NCBI GenBank assembly: GCA_017958585.1
Contig: JAGDCK010000244.1
Coordinates: 1-10,942 of the forward strand
Length of the DNA stretch: 10,942 nt
DNA from: Lachnospiraceae bacterium
Lineage (GTDB): Bacteria > Bacillota > Clostridia > Lachnospirales > Lachnospiraceae
Direction: 5' to 3'
Part shown: piece by piece, positions 6,733 through 10,942 of the stretch
Position numbering within the stretch: position 1 is the stretch's first letter
Layout of the letters: every line of letters starts with the position of its first letter
The notes under the pieces: model-generated
The model's input: the letters and a program-made list of their open reading frames with translations, nothing else
What the model was told of the DNA's origin: nothing
The model's database searches: none
Made by a program: the position numbers and the translations under genes

Positions 6733-6741
6733 TGATATAAT
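6733..6741 (+). promoter_or_regulatory. extended -10 promoter of the topoisomerase operon
   Basis: TGA followed by a perfect TATAAT (6736-6741) gives an extended -10. The -35 at 17 bases is TTTTAT (6713-6718), a weak match. Transcription should begin near 6748, about 52 bases before the ATG. Its position inside an otherwise gene-free 168 bases between recG and the B subunit supports it. Type IIA topoisomerase genes are often regulated by DNA supercoiling through the -35/-10 region; whether that holds here is unknown. Confidence 0.65.
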
Positions 6742-6752
6742 CAGAAAGAATT

Positions 6753-6768
6753 GGGGTATTTTTACCCT
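6753..6768 (+). promoter_or_regulatory. short hairpin at the 5' end of the topoisomerase leader
   Basis: GGGTA (6754-6758) pairs with TACCC (6763-6767) across four T, extendable by one G-T pair at 6753 and 6768. A few T follow, then a T run at 6778-6784. It begins about five bases after the predicted transcription start. It could stabilise the mRNA end, act as a weak attenuator, or be incidental. The same CCCT could alternatively pair with AGGG of the ribosome binding site, though only over four bases. Confidence 0.3.
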
Positions 6769-6787
6769 TTTGAAATCCTTTTTTATC

Positions 6788-6802
6788 AGGGAGTGTAAAA
6801 TG
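6788..6802 (+). promoter_or_regulatory. ribosome binding site deciding the B subunit start
   Basis: AGGGAG at 6788-6793 stands six bases before ATG 6800. An in-frame TTG at 6770 would add ten residues, but it lies inside the T-rich leader, has no Shine-Dalgarno, and the added residues do not look like the family. The ATG gives MAKANNYDASS, a normal beginning. Confidence 0.85.
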
Positions 6803-8725
6803 GCAAAAGCAAACAATTATGATGCTTCCAGCATCACAGTATTAGAGGGACTTGAGGCGGTTAGAGTACGCCCCGGTATGTACATCGGAAGCGTATCCAC
6901 CAAGGGATTGAATCACTTGATCTATGAGATCGTTGATAACTCCGTGGACGAACATCTGGCGGGTTATTGCGATACCATAAAAGTTACCCTTGAGGCCGAC
7001 GGTTCGGCTACCATAGAGGATAACGGACGAGGTATTCCCGTTGGAATGCACGAGAAAGGAATGAGTGCCGAGCGTCTCGTATTTACCACACTTCACGCAG
7101 GCGGTAAATTTGACAACAACGCTTACAAGACCAGCGGCGGTCTGCACGGTGTAGGTTCCTCCGTAGTTAATGCTCTTTCCAACAGACTTACTGTAAGAGT
7201 AAAATCCGACGGATGCATTTACGAGGATAAATACGAGAGAGGTATACCCACAATAGAACTTGAAAACGGACTTTTGCCTGTAGTGGGAAAGACCAGAGAG
7301 ACGGGAACATGCATCAATTTCCTGCCTGATGATACCATCTTTGATAAGACCAGATTCAAAGAGGACGACGTAAAGAGCCGTCTTCACGAGACTGCATATC
7401 TTAATCCCAATCTCACCATTATTTATACGGACAACAGACTTGAGGAGCCCGAGGTGATCAAATTCCACGAGCCGGAAGGTATCGTAGGTTTTATAAAGGA
7501 CATCAATAAGGGCAGCGAAGCCGTTCACGATGTGGTTTATTTCAAGGGCGAGAGCGAAGGGATCACTGTGGAGGTTGCCTTCCAGTATGTTAATGAATTC
7601 CATGAAAATGTGCTGGGATTCTGTAACAATATTTATAACTCAGAGGGCGGAACACATCTTACCGGATTTAAGACCCAGTTTACCAATGTCATTAATTCCT
7701 ATGCGCGAGAATTAAATATCTTAAAGGACAAGGATCAGAATTTCACGGGTGCCGATGTCAGAAACGGTATCACTGCCGTAGTTTCAATAAAGCATCCGGA
7801 TCCCAGATTTGAGGGTCAGACCAAGACCAAGCTGGACAATCAGGATGCCGCAAAGGTTGTTGCAAAGGTTACCGGCGATGAGATCGTCAGATTCTTTGAC
7901 AGAAATTTAGAGACATTAAAGAGCATTATTGAATGCGCGGAAAAAGCCGCAAAGATCCGTAAGAACGAAGAAAAAGCAAAGACCAACATGCTGACAAAGC
8001 AGAAATATTCCTTTGATTCTAACGGAAAACTTGCAAATTGTGAGTCTAAAGACCCATCTAAATGCGAAATTTTTATCGTAGAGGGTGATTCTGCAGGAGG
8101 CTCTGCAAAAACCGCAAGAAATCGTATGTATCAGGCCATCCTACCCATCAGAGGTAAGATCCTCAACGTGGAGAAGGCAAGTATAGACAAGGTTTTGGCA
8201 AATGCCGAGATAAAGACCATGATCTATGCTTTCGGATGCGGATTTTCAGAAGGATACGGTAATGATTTTGATATATCCAAGCTTCGCTATGACAAGATCG
8301 TTATCATGGCGGATGCGGACGTGGACGGAGCCCATATTTCAACCCTGCTCCTCACACTTTTTTACAGATTCATGCCTGAGCTGATATTTGAGGGTCATGT
8401 TTATATTGCCATGCCTCCTCTTTACAAGGCCATGCCTGCAAAGGGCGAGGAGGAATATCTCTACGACGACAAGGCATTGGAGAATTACAGAAAGACCCAT
8501 AAAGGTCCCTTTACCCTTCAGAGATACAAAGGTCTCGGTGAGATGGATGCGGATCAGCTGTGGGAGACAACTCTGGATCCCGAGCGCAGAATGATGAAGC
8601 GTGTTGAGATCGAGGATGCCAGAATGGCCTCCGAGATGACAGAACTTTTGATGGGCAGTGATGTACCTCCCAGAAAAGTATTTATTCACGATCATGCCCA
8701 CGACGCAGAACTTGATTTAGCATAA
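6800..8725 (+). CDS. gyrB/parE: type IIA DNA topoisomerase subunit B (GyrB/ParE family)
   Basis: The 641-residue protein is the ATPase and Toprim subunit of a type IIA topoisomerase, which passes one duplex through another using ATP. The GHKL ATPase region shows Glu43 in EIVDNS (43-48), DNGRGIP (74-80) and the lid GGLHGVGSSVVNALS (113-127). The transducer has QTKTKL (340-345) with the ATP-contacting lysine. The Toprim part has EGDSAGGSAK (428-437), DADVDG (505-510) for magnesium, and QRYKGLGEM (574-582). It lacks the roughly 165-residue insert of proteobacterial GyrB, as expected for Gram-positives. Some details resemble GyrB (KDPSKCEIFIVEGDS, RGKILNVEKA), yet the partner subunit lacks a GyrA box, so a topoisomerase IV role (ParE) is possible. 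Novobiocin-class drugs target this ATP site in the family. The next gene starts 12 bases later, and its ribosome binding site overlaps this stop codon. Confidence 0.96.
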   Translation: MAKANNYDASSITVLEGLEAVRVRPGMYIGSVSTKGLNHLIYEIVDNSVDEHLAGYCDTIKVTLEADGSATIEDNGRGIPVGMHEKGMSAERLVFTTLHAGGKFDNNAYKTSGGLHGVGSSVVNALSNRLTVRVKSDGCIYEDKYERGIPTIELENGLLPVVGKTRETGTCINFLPDDTIFDKTRFKEDDVKSRLHETAYLNPNLTIIYTDNRLEEPEVIKFHEPEGIVGFIKDINKGSEAVHDVVYFKGESEGITVEVAFQYVNEFHENVLGFCNNIYNSEGGTHLTGFKTQFTNVINSYARELNILKDKDQNFTGADVRNGITAVVSIKHPDPRFEGQTKTKLDNQDAAKVVAKVTGDEIVRFFDRNLETLKSIIECAEKAAKIRKNEEKAKTNMLTKQKYSFDSNGKLANCESKDPSKCEIFIVEGDSAGGSAKTARNRMYQAILPIRGKILNVEKASIDKVLANAEIKTMIYAFGCGFSEGYGNDFDISKLRYDKIVIMADADVDGAHISTLLLTLFYRFMPELIFEGHVYIAMPPLYKAMPAKGEEEYLYDDKALENYRKTHKGPFTLQRYKGLGEMDADQLWETTLDPERRMMKRVEIEDARMASEMTELLMGSDVPPRKVFIHDHAHDAELDLA

Positions 8726-8740
8726 AGGTGACCCAATATG
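8724..8740 (+). promoter_or_regulatory. coupled ribosome binding site of subunit A
   Basis: AAAGGTGA at 8724-8731 overlaps the last bases of the subunit B stop codon and lies six bases before ATG 8738. This suggests that the two subunits are made in a coupled, near-equal ratio, as needed for the A2B2 enzyme. Confidence 0.75.
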
Positions 8741-10942
8741 GAAGATAGAATAATCAGAACCGAATACTCGGAAGAAATGCAAAAATCCTATATCGATTAT
8801 GCCATGAGTGTAATCGTTTCCCGTGCCCTTCCCGATGTGCGCGACGGATTAAAGCCTGTTCAGAGACGTACTCTCTACGATATGTACGAGCTTGGCATCA
8901 GATACGACAGGCCCTACAGAAAGAGTGCCCGTATAGTCGGAGATACCATGGGTAAATATCATCCCCACGGAGACAGCTCCATATATGATGCTCTGGTGGT
9001 AATGAGTCAGGATTTCAAAAAAGGGCTGGCCCTTGTGGACGGCCACGGAAACTTCGGTAATATCGAGGGTGACGGCGCCGCTGCAATGCGATATACCGAG
9101 GCCAGACTTCAGAAAGTCACACAGGATGCTTTCCTTGCGGATCTCGACAAAGATGTGGTGGATTTCATGCCAAACTTTGATGAGACCGAAAAAGAACCCA
9201 CCGTGCTTCCCGTAAAGATCCCGAATCTCCTTATTAACGGATCCGAGGGTATCGCTGTCGGTATGGCTACCAGCATTCCTCCTCACAATTTCGGTGAAAT
9301 AATCGATGCCACAAAGGCATATATGTTGAACGAAGACATATCCGTAAGAGAGCTTATGAGATATGTAAAGGGACCGGATTTTCCCACAGGCGGAATAGTC
9401 ACAAACAAGGACGACCTGCTTGAGATATACGAAACCGGAACCGGAAAGATAAAGATCCGCGGCAAAGTGGAATTTGAAAAGGCAAAGGGCGGAAAGACCA
9501 ATGTGGTCATTACCGAGATCCCTTATACCATGATCGGTGCAAATATCACCAAATTCCTGATGGATGTGGCAGCCCTTGCCGAGTCCAAAAAGACCCAGGA
9601 CATCGTGGATATTTCAAACCAGTCCTCAAAAGAGGGTATCCGCATCGTCATTGAGCTTAGAAAAGATGCGGATGCAGAGAATTTTGTAAATCTTCTCTAC
9701 AAAAAGACCAGACTTGAGGACACATTCGGTGTAAATATGCTTGCAATATCAGAGGGAAGGCCAGAGACGATGTCCCTCAAGCAGATAATAAAAGCCAATG
9801 TAGACTTTCAGTTCGAGATTGCAAAGAGAAAATATACCAACCTCCTTGCAAAAGAGATGGAACGAAAAGAGATCCAGGAAGGTCTCATTAAGGCCTGCAA
9901 TGTCATCGACCTTGTGATCGAGATCCTGCGTGGGTCAAAAGACCGCGCCATGGCAAAGGAGTGCCTTGTTCACGGTATCACCGATGGCATCAAATTTAAA
10001 TCAAAAGAGTCAAAGATCATGGCCGGTCAGCTTATGTTTTCAGAAAAGCAGGCTAATGCCATTTTGGAGATGCGTCTCTACAAATTGATCGGATTGGAGC
10101 TTGAAGCTCTCATCAATGAACACGAGGAGACCATGGCAAATATCTACAGATATGAGGATATCCTCGACAGAAGAGAGTCCATGGCCACCGTTATCATGAA
10201 CGAGCTTGACGGTTTCAAGAAGGAATTTAACAGAAAAAGACGCACCCAGATAGACAACGTGGAAGAAGCAGTATACAAGGAAAAAGAATTCGAAGTGATG
10301 GACGTAATGTTTCTCATGGACAGATTCGGATATGCAAAGATCGTGGATATGGCTACCTACGAGAGAAACAAGGAAGCTGCAGATGCCGAGAACAAGTACA
10401 AAGTTCTCTGCAAGAACAACGGAAAGATCTGCATATTTACAGACCTTGGTCAGATGCATACCGTAAAGGTTTTAGACCTTCCCATGTCAAAATTCAGGGA
10501 CAAGGGTGTTCCCATTGACAATGTTTCCAATTATTCTTCTGCAGAGGAAGATATTGTCTGTGTATCCAGTCAGTCTGAGCTTAATCTGAAGCAGCTCATG
10601 TTCGTAACGGCACAGGCAAATATGAAGATCGTTGACGGCGGAGAATTTGAAGTATCAAAGAAGACAGTGGCAGCCACAAAGCTTCTTGATGGCGATAAGG
10701 TAATTTCGGTAATGCCTCTTTACGATCAAAAGCACATGGTGCTTCAGTCAAAGGACGGATTTTTCCTTAAGTTCTCGGTGGAAGAGATCCCTGAAAAGAA
10801 AAAGACTGCCGTTGGTGTAAGAGGTATGAAATTAAACAGCGGAGATACTTTGGAAGCTGTTTATTATCTGAACTACGGTCAGGAATACAGTATCGATTAT
10901 AAGGGAAAGATATTGTCACTCAACAATCTAAAGACCTTAAAG
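8738..10942 (+). CDS. gyrA/parC: type IIA DNA topoisomerase subunit A (GyrA/ParC family), 3' end beyond window
   Basis: 735 codons are open to the window edge with no stop; only the C-terminal tail should be missing. This subunit cuts and rejoins DNA through a tyrosine. The N terminus (ALPDVRDGLKPVQRR, about 30-44) leads to the winged-helix region with GKYHPHGDSSIYD (72-84) and AAAMRYTEARL (114-124), where Tyr119 is the catalytic residue. The quinolone-determining positions are Ser80 and Asp84, the sensitive-type residues. Tower and coiled-coil segments follow (about 340-500), then the beta-pinwheel from about 520. In the first pinwheel blade, where GyrA carries Q(R/K)RGG(R/K)G, this protein has YERNKEAADAENKY (541-554); no such box occurs anywhere to residue 735. 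The following MSKFRDKGVPIDNV (583-596) looks more like Gram-positive ParC. The N-terminal half is GyrA-like. I think it is the A subunit of a second, topoisomerase IV-like enzyme, but GyrA annotation is plausible. Confidence 0.93.
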   Translation, partial: MEDRIIRTEYSEEMQKSYIDYAMSVIVSRALPDVRDGLKPVQRRTLYDMYELGIRYDRPYRKSARIVGDTMGKYHPHGDSSIYDALVVMSQDFKKGLALVDGHGNFGNIEGDGAAAMRYTEARLQKVTQDAFLADLDKDVVDFMPNFDETEKEPTVLPVKIPNLLINGSEGIAVGMATSIPPHNFGEIIDATKAYMLNEDISVRELMRYVKGPDFPTGGIVTNKDDLLEIYETGTGKIKIRGKVEFEKAKGGKTNVVITEIPYTMIGANITKFLMDVAALAESKKTQDIVDISNQSSKEGIRIVIELRKDADAENFVNLLYKKTRLEDTFGVNMLAISEGRPETMSLKQIIKANVDFQFEIAKRKYTNLLAKEMERKEIQEGLIKACNVIDLVIEILRGSKDRAMAKECLVHGITDGIKFKSKESKIMAGQLMFSEKQANAILEMRLYKLIGLELEALINEHEETMANIYRYEDILDRRESMATVIMNELDGFKKEFNRKRRTQIDNVEEAVYKEKEFEVMDVMFLMDRFGYAKIVDMATYERNKEAADAENKYKVLCKNNGKICIFTDLGQMHTVKVLDLPMSKFRDKGVPIDNVSNYSSAEEDIVCVSSQSELNLKQLMFVTAQANMKIVDGGEFEVSKKTVAATKLLDGDKVISVMPLYDQKHMVLQSKDGFFLKFSVEEIPEKKKTAVGVRGMKLNSGDTLEAVYYLNYGQEYSIDYKGKILSLNNLKTLK

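Noticed and set aside
6770..6799. Ten-codon N-terminal extension of subunit B from a TTG start
   Set aside because: There is no Shine-Dalgarno before it, and a good one stands before ATG 6800. The residues do not fit the family N terminus.
6842..7603. 253-codon open frame on the minus strand inside the topoisomerase B gene
   Set aside because: It lies wholly opposite a gene with intact, ordered GyrB-family motifs. It has no ribosome binding site and no recognisable domain.
1..10942. Mobile elements, phage, CRISPR, toxin-antitoxin or defence genes
   Set aside because: No transposase, integrase, direct-repeat array, tRNA attachment site or small toxin-like pair is seen. All large frames are housekeeping families with even composition.

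Overview
The window reads as an ordinary core-genome segment of a low-to-mid GC Gram-positive anaerobe. It most resembles the class Clostridia, and I think Lachnospiraceae (Butyrivibrio/Roseburia-like). The reasons are the linkage yloU-fakA-recG as in Bacillota, the ytfI-gerW pair, strong AGGAGG-type ribosome binding sites, intrinsic terminators, extended -10 promoters, and the type IIA topoisomerase protein sequences. The family-level placement is from memory of protein sequence style, not from a search. I see no mobile elements, CRISPR, phage genes, tRNA or rRNA.

Layout. (1) 1-1981, plus strand: a tightly packed, partly overlapping four-gene run. It holds the 3' end of an unrecognised small protein, a membrane-anchored DUF2953/YtfI-like protein, a GerW (YtfJ) protein, and a coiled-coil protein ending in a J-domain-like segment with an HPD motif. 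(2) 2003-2228: a strong terminator, then rpmB (ribosomal protein L28, zinc type) on the minus strand. rpmB is convergent with the first run and divergent from the next unit. (3) 2229-2444: a divergent regulatory region with one promoter candidate per strand. (4) 2445-4530: yloU (Asp23/Gls24 family) and fakA (fatty acid kinase, DAK2 family), closed by a strong intrinsic terminator. (5) 4580-6631: recG helicase. (6) 6632-6799: a regulatory stretch with a perfect 10-bp inverted repeat, an extended -10 promoter and a leader hairpin. (7) 6800-10942: the two subunits of a type IIA DNA topoisomerase, translationally coupled, with the A subunit running off the window end.

How the genes fit together. 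The first run pairs the YtfI and GerW families, linked to sporulation/germination or envelope in Bacillus. YloU and FakA are the conserved partners of fatty-acid phosphorylation. RecG remodels stalled replication forks, and the topoisomerase handles supercoils or daughter-chromosome linkage.

No clearly novel system is visible. The best leads are: the A subunit lacks a GyrA box, so the pair may act as topoisomerase IV despite gyrase-like N-terminal motifs; the small J-domain/coiled-coil protein; and the inverted repeat sitting on the topoisomerase promoter.
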